From an uncultured Holophagaceae bacterium (GTDB lineage Bacteria > Acidobacteriota > Holophagae > Holophagales > Holophagaceae): a DNA stretch of 47,229 nt. Positions 1 through 6,699 of this stretch are shown in pieces. The notes beneath the pieces are model-generated. The model worked only from the letters and a program-made list of their open reading frames with translations. It did not search any database and had not been told where the DNA came from. The stretch is from positions 1 to 47,229 of the forward strand of contig CAIMFT010000034.1 in the NCBI GenBank assembly GCA_903840385.1, given 5' to 3'. The position numbers were made by a program, and so were the translations under genes. The stretch's first letter is position 1. The number at the start of each line of letters is the position of its first letter.

Positions 1-2
1 CA

Positions 3-59
3 GGCCCAACCGGACTGGTCGCATTCGGCAATCCGGATCTGGTGCACCAACCCATTTGA
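3..59 (+). CDS. C-terminal tail of an unidentified gene (partial, runs off the left edge)
   Basis: Reading from base 3 gives 18 codons ending in TGA at 57-59, with the C-terminal sequence LVAFGNPDLVHQPI. The frame is open to the window edge. It stops 60 bases before the next well-supported start, a sensible gene boundary. The fragment is too short to assign a family. The other two plus frames are also open to the edge, so this is only the most plausible reading. Confidence 0.3.
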   Translation, partial: GPTGLVAFGNPDLVHQPI

Positions 60-119
60 GGGATGATGGGCAGATACCTCCATGCACCATCCAGCGACCA
101 CCGGCCTCCAGGAGCGCCC

Positions 120-611
120 ATGCTTCCAACCTCTTCCGACTTGCGACCTGCGCCAACCCACGCCACTGGGCGCCTGCTCCGTGCGGTGCAAGCCTGGCCC
201 CGCCCTCGTCCGAGTCTGCTCCTGGCGCTGGTGACCGCCCTCGCCTGGGCCGGGGCTGAGCCACCCAAGGCCAAGACCGTCCAGGAGCTGCGGTCCTTCT
301 TCCAGCAGAACTGCACCCGCTGCCATGGGCTGGACGGATCGGCCCACACCCCCGATGGCAAGCGACTGGGCGGGATGGACTTCACCGTTGTCACGGAGGA
401 GTTCCGGCAGGCCGGCGGGCCAGGGTCAGAGCGGGAGATCCGCAGGATGAGCCGGGGCATCCTGAACGGCATCCTGTTTGGGGTCACCATGCCGGCCTGG
501 AAGACTCAGCTCAGCCCGGAGGATGCCCAGCTCATGGTGAAGGAGGTGCTCCTGAAGGCTGAGCGCGGAAAGGTCATCGAGCCAGCCCCGGAGGGGAACC
601 AACCCCAGTAG
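120..611 (+). CDS. secreted/membrane-anchored c-type cytochrome, monohaem
   Basis: Predicted 163-residue protein carrying one haem-attachment motif, CTRCH, at about residues 65-69. A plausible axial methionine lies in VTMPAW near residue 130, the class I cytochrome c pattern. A hydrophobic stretch (about residues 31-46) ending in AGA looks like a signal peptide, so the domain should act in the periplasm as a small electron carrier or oxidase/reductase partner. The start at 120 is chosen because AGGAG lies five bases upstream; an in-frame ATG at 63 has no such site. The N-terminal region before the hydrophobic core is long and arginine-rich, so a later GTG at 186 is possible. No oxidase or reductase gene is adjacent, so its partner is unknown. 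Confidence 0.8.
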   Translation: MLPTSSDLRPAPTHATGRLLRAVQAWPRPRPSLLLALVTALAWAGAEPPKAKTVQELRSFFQQNCTRCHGLDGSAHTPDGKRLGGMDFTVVTEEFRQAGGPGSEREIRRMSRGILNGILFGVTMPAWKTQLSPEDAQLMVKEVLLKAERGKVIEPAPEGNQPQ

Positions 612-627
612 GGACCATCCACAGCAA

Positions 628-670
628 GGACCCCGGAAGGGACAGGAGAGGCCTGCCCTTGCCGGGGTCC
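628..670. terminator. bidirectional hairpin between convergent cytochrome and XRE genes
   Basis: A long inverted repeat: GGACCCCGG at 628-636 pairs with CCGGGGTCC at 662-670. Inside it AAGGG pairs with CCCTT, and CAGG with CCTG. It lies between two convergent stop codons (611 plus strand, 688 minus strand). There is no T-tract on either side, so it may act as a transcript-end stabiliser rather than a classical intrinsic terminator. Confidence 0.55.
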
Positions 671-687
671 GATGCGATGGCTCCTGC

Positions 688-1152
688 TCAGGCGGTCTCG
701 GCGCCTGCGGGCTGGGCGGCCTCATTGATAGAGGCCAGCAGGGCCTTGACCTTGCGCTTGCCAGTGCTGCGGAGGTCGGCGATGGCATTCAGCTGCTGCG
801 CCTTGGGCCGGGTCTTCCCAGCTTCCCAGTGGTAGACGGTCTGAGCGGAAACGCCGACCAGCTGACCCAGCTCGGCGGCAGAAACGCCCAGCTTCTTGCG
901 AAGGGTCTGCAGGCCCTTGGAGCGGAAGCGGAGCGGCTTCTTGAGCCCGCCGTCCTCGTCCGGAGCCTTGCCCGTCACCTTCTTGCCGAGGGTGGCAACC
1001 AGCCGCTCAAAGTCAGACAGCCGCCGCTTGAGCGCAGCGATTTCAGTGCGATGCTGGGCCGTGGCCTTCTTCCAGCGCTCGGTCTCGGCCTTCATCTCCT
1101 TGCGGGCAAGGCGGCCGATTTCCTCTTTCAACACGGATGCGATATTTGGCAT
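688..1152 (-). CDS. XRE-family HTH regulator with N-terminal coiled coil
   Basis: 154 residues. The first ~55 are charged and helix-forming (probable coiled coil, residues 7-56). A basic linker follows, then a Cro/C1-type helix-turn-helix at about 79-130, with the recognition-helix region SAQTVYHWEAGKTRP typical of XRE proteins. The start has a clear ribosome site (AAAGGA, eight bases upstream). Upstream lie a TATAAT-like -10 and a 16-bp dyad, suggesting autoregulation. Layout (coiled coil plus C-terminal HTH) resembles small chromosomal regulators rather than phage repressors with a peptidase domain. Target genes are not evident. Family assignment is firm, function is not. Confidence 0.8.
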   Translation of the reverse strand: MPNIASVLKEEIGRLARKEMKAETERWKKATAQHRTEIAALKRRLSDFERLVATLGKKVTGKAPDEDGGLKKPLRFRSKGLQTLRKKLGVSAAELGQLVGVSAQTVYHWEAGKTRPKAQQLNAIADLRSTGKRKVKALLASINEAAQPAGAETA

Positions 1153-1229
1153 ATGAAATGTCCTTTCAAGCTGACGTTTTTGTCCGAGTCAAGGGATATC
1201 CCAAGTTCACGGTGAAGCCATTAAAACCC

Positions 1230-1245
1230 CCGAACAGTTGTTCGG
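1230..1245. promoter_or_regulatory. 16-bp dyad, candidate operator of the XRE gene
   Basis: CCGAACAGTTGTTCGG is symmetrical except for the two central bases. It lies just downstream of the putative -10 box of the XRE gene (minus strand), where a bound dimer would block initiation or early elongation. Self-binding by the XRE protein is inferred from position only. Confidence 0.5.
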
Positions 1246-1266
1246 TCTGGGTGTTTCATTAATAGA

Positions 1267-1293
1267 ATTATATCCAAATTGACTGGAAAACAA
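1267..1293 (-). promoter_or_regulatory. candidate sigma-70 promoter of the XRE gene
   Basis: On the minus strand TATAAT (1272-1267) is preceded by TTGTTT (1293-1288) with a 15-base spacer. The -10 is perfect; the -35 is fair and the spacing slightly short. It precedes the XRE start by about 115 bases, with the dyad in between. Confidence 0.45.
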
Positions 1294-1535
1294 GGGTTTT
1301 TCAGAATCACTGAATTATTTTCGATTACCTTATCTCTTTCTGCTCTCGCCCGACAGTACAATTCCGGCAATGGAATATTGCTATGTGTAACAAATGGGCA
1401 GATTTGACTCAATTGACATCCAGGTCCGTTACCTCGTTCTGACTCGCCTGAATTCCCCGGTGCAGGACCATGGTTTTTACACCCTTCTTGAATCCCTTTG
1501 CACTGCGGTCGCAGGCTCAGAAAACACCGCTCTAA

Positions 1536-1790
1536 GCAGGAGCAGCCCTGGTCATCCTGGACATGAACATGCCGGGCCTGGATGGGGCCCACACGCTGGA
1601 GCGCCTCCTGGCATGCAACCCCGGGCAGGCGGTCCTCATGGCCACAGGCAACAGTGAGATGGCCATCGCGGAGTCCCTGGCCGGGCATCCGAGTGTGGCG
1701 GGGATTCAGAAGCCGTTCTCCGCAGAGGAGCTCAACCAGGCCTTCCAGGGCCTCCGCCGGAGAATCCGCTCAGAACTGGAAGCCGGCTGA
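1536..1790 (+). pseudogene. truncated response-regulator receiver domain (C-terminal two thirds)
   Basis: The frame reads ALVILDMNMPGLDG, the phospho-acceptor aspartate strand of a receiver (REC) domain. It continues through the conserved Thr region (LMATGN) and the conserved Lys (IQKPFS) to a normal helix-5 end. Everything before the aspartate strand is absent: an in-frame TAA at 1533-1535 closes the frame, and no other frame upstream supplies the missing beta1-alpha2 part. An ATG at 1563 could give a 75-residue peptide lacking the aspartate, which cannot be a working receiver. The 3' end overlaps the convergent Omp85 stop by 21 bases. Best read as the relic of a two-component regulator or hybrid kinase whose 5' part was deleted. 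Confidence 0.75.
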
Positions 1791-4700
1791 GATCAGCAAG
1801 CTCTTCAGTTGGGTATCCCGCTCGTCCTGGGTGCGCGGCCGGCCCAGGATGCGCTTCCAGTCGGCTGCGTATTCGAGCTTGAGGGGGAAGCCCAGCTTGA
1901 GGATGAGGCCCAGCCCCAGCGTGGTCCGCAGGGGCGGGAAGGGGGTCTGGGCGCCGGCCTGGGCCTTGAGGCTGCGGTAGACCTGCCCTGAGTCCAGGAA
2001 CAGCTCCCCCCAGAGGCTCTGGGTCCCGAAGAGGGGGAAGCGATACTCCAGGTTCACCACCACCAGGCCCTGCCCCCCCAGGGGGATGGGCTGGACGAGC
2101 TTGTTGCCCAGGGAATCCGTCCGCTGGATGTCTCCCAGCATGTCCGGCTCCACGCCCCGCACGGTGAACGAGCCGCCGCCGAAGAAGCGCTCGGACAGAG
2201 GCAGATCCTGGGCCGAGTCAGCCGTCGGACGGGCCAAGCCCAGGCGCAGGTTGGCCATCAGCACCCCCTCCTCCGCATGGAAGCCCAGGGGCCAGTTCCA
2301 CTGACTCCGCAGATCCAGCTTCACGAAGCTACTGTTGGTGGAGGTCCCGAAGACCTGATTGGCCAGCTCCAGGCGCCCCAGGAAGAAGGAGCCGGAGGTG
2401 GGGTCATAGGGACGATCCCGACGATCCACCGCGATCTGGAGATAGGGGGCGGAGATGATGCTGCGGGCGGGGGTCCGGGCGATGAGAAACAGGTCCTGGT
2501 CGGACAGGAGGGGCACGCCCAGGCTGTCTGTGTTGGAGGCCACCTCCACCCGCTCGAAGCGGTAGCCCAGCTGCACCGTCTGCACCGGGCCGAGCTTCCA
2601 CTCCAGGGTGGGCGTGAAGCGCCGGCGGCGGGCCAGAAAGGCCGCCCGGGCCTCCTCAATGTAGGCGCCCTCCATGCGGAGCTGGGTGCGCGGAACCAGC
2701 CAGGCACCCAGCGATCCAGGCAGGAACCAGGGATCGGTATAGGCCAGGCTGTAGCTGTCCACGGAGCGCTTCACCTCACCGGTGGGGAAGGCCCGCCGCA
2801 GGGCGGGAGAATCGAGGGTCTGGTCCCCGGCCCGCAGGCCGAAGTCCAGGGTCCGGCCCATGCCGCCCACATTGAGCCGCTGAGCAGCGAGCCCGAAGTG
2901 GTAGCCCTGGGTGCGGTCGTAGCCAAAGGACTCGGTAAACACCCACGGACTGCGCTCCTGCAAGCGGAGGGCCAGGTCGCCGCGCTCCCAGGGCTCCTTC
3001 TCCTGCTCCGGGAGGTCCTTCATGGTCAGCAGGTCCACCCGCTGGAAGGCCCCCAGGCCACCCAGGCGGATCTGCGCATCGTCCAGGCGGACGAGGTCCA
3101 GGGGTGCGCCTGGTGGCACCAGGGCCTCGCGCAGGACGGCCTCGGCGCGGGTCCGGTCCGCTCCCTGCACCACCAGCCGCCGGGTCAGATCCAGGGGCTG
3201 GGCGGGGATCTGGATCCGCACAACGGGCAGCAGGTCCCCCTCTTCCAGAGCCACCTTCACCAGAGGGTTGGCCGCCCCTGCAGAGGACAGGCGCTGCCTC
3301 AGGTCAGAGACCACCAAGGCCAGGTCATTGCGCACCAGGGGCAGGGCCGGCTTGAAGCTGAGGCGGGCCCCACCAGGGGTGGTCTCCAGCACCCCCTCGT
3401 GGCCCTGGAGGTGCCGCCGGTCCGAGGTATAGCGGGTGGTTCCGGCCACCCGCAGGGGCTTATCCGACAGCGCCAGCAGCAGGCTCTGGGCCATGCGCTC
3501 CCGGGGAAACCCCGGTTCCTCCGGCAGCTCCAGCACCAGGGCGTCCAGGGAGCGGCGGCGGCCCTCGCGGATGATGAAGCGCACCTCCACGGCACCGCCC
3601 GCGTTCGGCTCGACCCGCCGGCGCACCTGGACATCCGGGAAGCCCCGCTGCAGGTAGAGGGCCGTGAGGCGATCCTCCAGGGCCTTCACGGCCTCGGACT
3701 TGGCGTGGGGCGGCCAGAAGAGGTAGCGCCGCGGCAGGGTGGCCACCGCCCGGAGGTCGGCATCCGACAGCTCACGGTTCCCTTCAAACTGGACCTGCCC
3801 CAGGGTGCGCCGGGGGCCTCGGTCCAGGGAGAAGACCACGGCCACGGCAGTAGGGCGCTCTGGCGGCCCCGCCAGCACCTTGCGGACATAGGAGACCTTC
3901 GCCTCGGGGTAGCCCTGGTCCCGGAAGTAGGCGGTGATGCGCCCCGCCCCCTCCTCCAGGAGGCTGGGGGCATAGCGCTCCGCCCGGGCCAGGGGCACGA
4001 ACTCCGGCAGGCGGGGCTGCCCCCAGAGAGGGCCGAAGAAGCCGATCCCTTGGGCGTCCAGCTTGACCGTGGGGCCGGGGTCCACCTCCATGGCCAGGAC
4101 CCCCTCCGCGCCTTCCACGGGGACCAGGCGGACCGCACCCTCCAGGCGGTCTTGCTTGACAAAGAACAGGCGGAGGCGCCGCTGGGCTTCTCGTAGGCCC
4201 GAGGGCGTGTAGGTGGAGACCCCAGGTCGCAGCCCCGCCTCCTGAAACAGCTCCTCCGGGGTGTAGGGTGCCGGATCCCCCTTCAGGCGGACCTCCCGCA
4301 CCAGGGCCTGATGGCCGAGGGTCACCGTGAAGTGCAGCTTGCGCCCTGCTTCGGCTTCCCGGGCCTCCACCCGGGCCTGGGGGTAGCCGGCTTCCCGAAG
4401 GTGCCTCCGGGCCTGAGTGGCCAGCGTGGCCTGAGCCTGGGGGCCGACCCGCTGGCCCTTGCGCAGGTCCGGCAGCAAGGCCTTGAGGAGCCCGGGCGGG
4501 ACAGGGTCCCCCCCAACGGTCCAGGCCACCAGGGGTTCGACGGGCTCCAGCCGGAGGTGGAGGAGGCCATCCTCGCCGAGGCGGCCCTCCACCGTCCGGT
4601 AGCGGTCCACCAGACGCACGGCGGCCAGGGCCTGCTCCAGGGTGGGTCCGTCCACAGCCTGGCCCGGAATGAGGCCCAGTGCGGCCTCGGCAAAGCGCCG

Positions 4701-4904
4701 ATCATCTTCCGCACCGCCCTGGACCCGGACCGCACGGAAGGTGCCCTGGGCCGCCAGGGGCGTCAGGGCCAGCAGGGCGGGGACCAGGAGGGTTCGGAGC
4801 CAGCGCTGAGCGGGAGGGGCTGTGACGAATGCGGTCGGCGGCAGCACCAGGCGCCGCCTTGCCTGTCCGCACTTCGGTTCCCTTCCGCTCAAGGCGGCCT
4901 CCAC
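1770..4904 (-). CDS. Omp85-superfamily outer-membrane protein (BamA/TamA-like) with several POTRA repeats
   Basis: 1044 residues: hydrophobic signal segment (about 37-52, ending LAAQG), then roughly 550 residues of POTRA-like alpha/beta repeats (recurring G-x-RY, REAGYPQA, RDQGYPEA, QRGFPDVQ signatures). A C-terminal 16-strand beta-barrel follows, ending in an aromatic residue (GFQF), as outer-membrane proteins do. The barrel has the L6-loop signature as VRGV (about residue 918) instead of the usual VRGF/VRGY. Such proteins insert or export outer-membrane proteins. It is longer than typical BamA (~800), and no skp/lpx neighbours are present, so it is probably a TamA-like paralogue rather than the essential BamA. 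Start is uncertain: the frame opens with GTG at 4904 without a strong ribosome site; an in-frame GTG at 4847 is an alternative. It follows the STAS gene by 19 bases, so the two are probably co-transcribed. Confidence 0.85.
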   Translation of the reverse strand: MEAALSGREPKCGQARRRLVLPPTAFVTAPPAQRWLRTLLVPALLALTPLAAQGTFRAVRVQGGAEDDRRFAEAALGLIPGQAVDGPTLEQALAAVRLVDRYRTVEGRLGEDGLLHLRLEPVEPLVAWTVGGDPVPPGLLKALLPDLRKGQRVGPQAQATLATQARRHLREAGYPQARVEAREAEAGRKLHFTVTLGHQALVREVRLKGDPAPYTPEELFQEAGLRPGVSTYTPSGLREAQRRLRLFFVKQDRLEGAVRLVPVEGAEGVLAMEVDPGPTVKLDAQGIGFFGPLWGQPRLPEFVPLARAERYAPSLLEEGAGRITAYFRDQGYPEAKVSYVRKVLAGPPERPTAVAVVFSLDRGPRRTLGQVQFEGNRELSDADLRAVATLPRRYLFWPPHAKSEAVKALEDRLTALYLQRGFPDVQVRRRVEPNAGGAVEVRFIIREGRRRSLDALVLELPEEPGFPRERMAQSLLLALSDKPLRVAGTTRYTSDRRHLQGHEGVLETTPGGARLSFKPALPLVRNDLALVVSDLRQRLSSAGAANPLVKVALEEGDLLPVVRIQIPAQPLDLTRRLVVQGADRTRAEAVLREALVPPGAPLDLVRLDDAQIRLGGLGAFQRVDLLTMKDLPEQEKEPWERGDLALRLQERSPWVFTESFGYDRTQGYHFGLAAQRLNVGGMGRTLDFGLRAGDQTLDSPALRRAFPTGEVKRSVDSYSLAYTDPWFLPGSLGAWLVPRTQLRMEGAYIEEARAAFLARRRRFTPTLEWKLGPVQTVQLGYRFERVEVASNTDSLGVPLLSDQDLFLIARTPARSIISAPYLQIAVDRRDRPYDPTSGSFFLGRLELANQVFGTSTNSSFVKLDLRSQWNWPLGFHAEEGVLMANLRLGLARPTADSAQDLPLSERFFGGGSFTVRGVEPDMLGDIQRTDSLGNKLVQPIPLGGQGLVVVNLEYRFPLFGTQSLWGELFLDSGQVYRSLKAQAGAQTPFPPLRTTLGLGLILKLGFPLKLEYAADWKRILGRPRTQDERDTQLKSLLISAGFQF

Positions 4905-4923
4905 CTAGGGCTTGGACAGTCGA

Positions 4924-5259
4924 CTAGAAGCCGGCGAGGGCCTCTTCTTCGGTATCCATCACCTCAAAGACCGAGTGGAGACTGGTCATCTTGATGAGGC
5001 TGAAGATCTTGGAGCTCATGCCGCAGATGCGCAGCTCACCGCCCTTCCCCTTGATGGAGGTGTAGCAGCCCACCAACTCACCCACACCGGAGGAGTCCAG
5101 GTAGCTCACCTTGCTGAAGTTGATCACGATCTTGCGGGCCCCGTTGGCCAGGGAGGTACGAACGGCCTCGCCCAGCTCCTGGTCGCCATCACCCAGGGTG
5201 ATCTTGCCTTCGGGGAGCAGGATGAGCACCTCTTGGTGTTTGCGCGTGTTCAGAATCAT
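4924..5259 (-). CDS. STAS-domain protein, anti-sigma-factor antagonist type (SpoIIAA-like)
   Basis: 111 residues, essentially one STAS domain. The motif YLDSSGVGEL at about 53-62 contains the serine that in SpoIIAA/RsbV-type proteins is phosphorylated by a partner anti-sigma kinase and switches partner binding. Start chosen at 5259 (MILNTR) because GAGG precedes it; the longer open frame upstream overlaps the flagellar promoter region and is not credible. No RsbW/SpoIIAB-like kinase or RsbU phosphatase lies nearby. Divergent from the flagellar operon and first gene of a two-gene unit with the Omp85 protein. Its partner and target sigma factor, or a non-sigma signalling role, cannot be read from here. 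Confidence 0.85.
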   Translation of the reverse strand: MILNTRKHQEVLILLPEGKITLGDGDQELGEAVRTSLANGARKIVINFSKVSYLDSSGVGELVGCYTSIKGKGGELRICGMSSKIFSLIKMTSLHSVFEVMDTEEEALAGF

Positions 5260-5281
5260 GGATGCCTCGGGGTGAGGGGCC

Positions 5282-5312
5282 AGTGTATCAAGGGTCCCTC
5301 GGTAAAGTGCAA
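5282..5312 (-). promoter_or_regulatory. weak candidate promoter of the STAS/Omp85 unit
   Basis: On the minus strand TTGCAC (5312-5307) is followed 19 bases later by TACACT within the extended -10-like TGATACACT (5290-5282). Both hexamers are poor matches. It is listed because its position, about 25 bases before the STAS start, is right. Confidence 0.25.
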
Positions 5313-5345
5313 GGGCCACGAGGCCCCTCCCCCCATCTTTCAGTT

Positions 5346-5362
5346 CGGCACGCAGACTGCAT
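5346..5362 (+). promoter_or_regulatory. sigma-54 (-24/-12) promoter of the flagellar operon
   Basis: CGGCACGCAGACTGCAT matches the sigma-54 consensus TGGCACG-N4-TTGCA at all but two positions. The essential GG (5347-5348) and GC (5359-5360) are separated by exactly ten bases. It lies about 50 bases before flgB, predicting a start of transcription near 5372. Sigma-54 control of middle flagellar genes is well established in several phyla. Confidence 0.75.
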
Positions 5363-5410
5363 CCCTCTGGGTCAGCCGGATTCCACCCGGCCCATTCTGC
5401 AGGGTGCCCC

Positions 5411-5830
5411 ATGTTCGATCTCATCAGCGGCAACGGCATGATCCAGACCATGGATCGGGCGCTGTCCCTGGCTTCCAAGCGCCAGACCCTGATCGCTTCC
5501 AACCTGGCGAACCTGGACACCCCGGGGTACCGGACCCAGGACTTCAGCTTCGAGGGCGCCATGAAAGCGGCCGTTTCTGGGCAGAATTCGCCGCCCACCC
5601 TGAGAAGCACCCACCCCCTGCACCTCCAGGGCTCGGCCAGTTCCACTCTGCCCGCCAGCACCGACACCCTCCTGCCCCGAGCTGAGCGCAACGACGGCAA
5701 CGACGTCAGCCTGGACCGGGAGAACATGCTGCTGGCCCGCACCCAGTCCAGCTATCAAGCGGCCTCCACCTTCATGCAGGTCGAGCTTCGGAAGCTCTAC
5801 ACCACCATCCGAGAATCGGTAGCACACTGA
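5411..5830 (+). CDS. flgB: flagellar basal-body proximal rod protein FlgB
   Basis: 139 residues, normal FlgB length. The N-terminal helix contains the rod/hook family signature SKRQTLIASNLANLDTPGYR (about residues 22-41). The C-terminal helix (MLLARTQSSYQAASTFM) is of the type that coils with the N-terminal one in axial proteins. FlgB forms the base of the rod in contact with FliE and the MS ring and is exported by the flagellar type III apparatus. First gene of the operon, about 40 bases after the predicted sigma-54 start point; its stop overlaps the flgC start by one base. Confidence 0.95.
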   Translation: MFDLISGNGMIQTMDRALSLASKRQTLIASNLANLDTPGYRTQDFSFEGAMKAAVSGQNSPPTLRSTHPLHLQGSASSTLPASTDTLLPRAERNDGNDVSLDRENMLLARTQSSYQAASTFMQVELRKLYTTIRESVAH

Positions 5831-6249
5831 TGAGCATCCCCCAGATCCTCGACATTGCGAGCACCGGCATGGCCGCCCAGCGCCTCCGGGTTCAGCTCAT
5901 CGCCTCCAACGTCGCCAACAGCGAGACCACCCGCACCAAGGAAGGGGGCCCCTTCCGCCGCAAGGAGGCCGTGTTCCAGAGCCAGGACATGGGCTTCAAG
6001 GGTGCGCTGGCCGCAGCGGGGGTCCGTATCGCCGGCATCCGCACCAGCGAGGACCCCTTCCTGACCCGCTACGAGCCGGGCCACCCCGACGCCGATGCCA
6101 GCGGCACCGTGAACTACCCCAACGTGAACCCCGTGGAAGAGATGGTGAACCTCACCGAGGCCAGCCGCGCCTACGAGGCCAACATTGCTGTGGTCCGGGC
6201 GGCCAAGGCCATGGCCAGCGCCGCCCTCGAGATCCTCCGGGCCCAGTAA
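5830..6249 (+). CDS. flgC: flagellar basal-body rod protein FlgC
   Basis: 139 residues. N-terminal signature MAAQRLRVQLIASNVANSET and the C-terminal FlgC motif NVNPVEEMVNLTEASRAYEAN identify it. It is a proximal rod component assembled above FlgB. Its ATG shares the A of the flgB TGA, so translation is coupled. An 80-base gap to fliE follows. Confidence 0.96.
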   Translation: MSIPQILDIASTGMAAQRLRVQLIASNVANSETTRTKEGGPFRRKEAVFQSQDMGFKGALAAAGVRIAGIRTSEDPFLTRYEPGHPDADASGTVNYPNVNPVEEMVNLTEASRAYEANIAVVRAAKAMASAALEILRAQ

Positions 6250-6329
6250 ACCCCCCCTGTCGGAATTTCGACTGGCCGATCCCCCCCTCCCGACCCACCC
6301 TGTGACAGTGCTTTCCCCGAGATGACCCC

Positions 6330-6650
6330 ATGGACCCCCTCCTGAACTTCCCCCAGATGCCCCCCATCGGACCCCTGTCGGGACCCTCCAAACCCGGTGT
6401 TGGCGCGGGTTCGGCTGGTGGCGAGGGGGGGGTCGCCTTCGGCGATCTGCTGAAGCAGGCCCTCCAGGAAGTGAACCAGGCCTCCACCCAGTCCGAGGAG
6501 GAGGCACGGAACTTGATGACAGGTGAGGGTGCAGACATGCACACGGCCATGCTGGCTGTCCAGAAGGCCGACTTAAGTTTCCAGATGATGATGGCCGTTC
6601 GATCCAAGTTGATCGATGCCTACCGCGAGGTCATGCGCATGCAGATGTAG
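6330..6650 (+). CDS. fliE: flagellar hook-basal body complex protein FliE
   Basis: 106 residues, matching FliE length. A low-complexity Gly/Pro N-terminus is followed by the FliE core: FGDLLKQALQEVNQASTQSEE, then GEGADMHTAMLAVQKADLSFQMMMAVRSKLIDAYREVMRMQM. The last helix is the conserved end of the family. FliE joins the MS ring to the rod. The ribosome site is weak (GAGAT six bases upstream of ATG), so it may rely on upstream translation. Confidence 0.95.
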   Translation: MDPLLNFPQMPPIGPLSGPSKPGVGAGSAGGEGGVAFGDLLKQALQEVNQASTQSEEEARNLMTGEGADMHTAMLAVQKADLSFQMMMAVRSKLIDAYREVMRMQM

Positions 6651-6699
6651 CGCTGACCCAGCTTAAGGGCGCGGCCTCACCCCTGACTGAGGAACGCCC

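Larger units (their letters stand above)
1153..1535. other. low-GC intergenic region upstream of the XRE gene
   Basis: About 380 bases without a convincing gene, clearly richer in A+T than the rest of the window, especially 1205-1400. It holds the promoter and dyad of the XRE gene listed separately. An open frame from 1394 encodes nothing recognisable. Towards its right end the sequence runs into the truncated receiver domain. The composition and the broken neighbour suggest an old insertion/deletion site. Confidence 0.5.

Noticed and set aside
1394..1657. Open frame overlapping the start of the receiver-domain relic
   Set aside because: No family resemblance, and it continues in the wrong frame over the receiver codons; not a source of the missing receiver half.
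2277..4196. Long open frame on the plus strand opposite the Omp85 gene
   Set aside because: It is the antisense shadow of a high-GC gene, low in complexity (Gly/His/Gln-rich), without recognisable domains; the minus-strand Omp85 gene explains the region.
6250..6329. Possible sigma-54 site in the flgC-fliE gap (GGAATTTCGACTGG)
   Set aside because: The -12 element is GG rather than GC and the -24 flank does not match; not counted.
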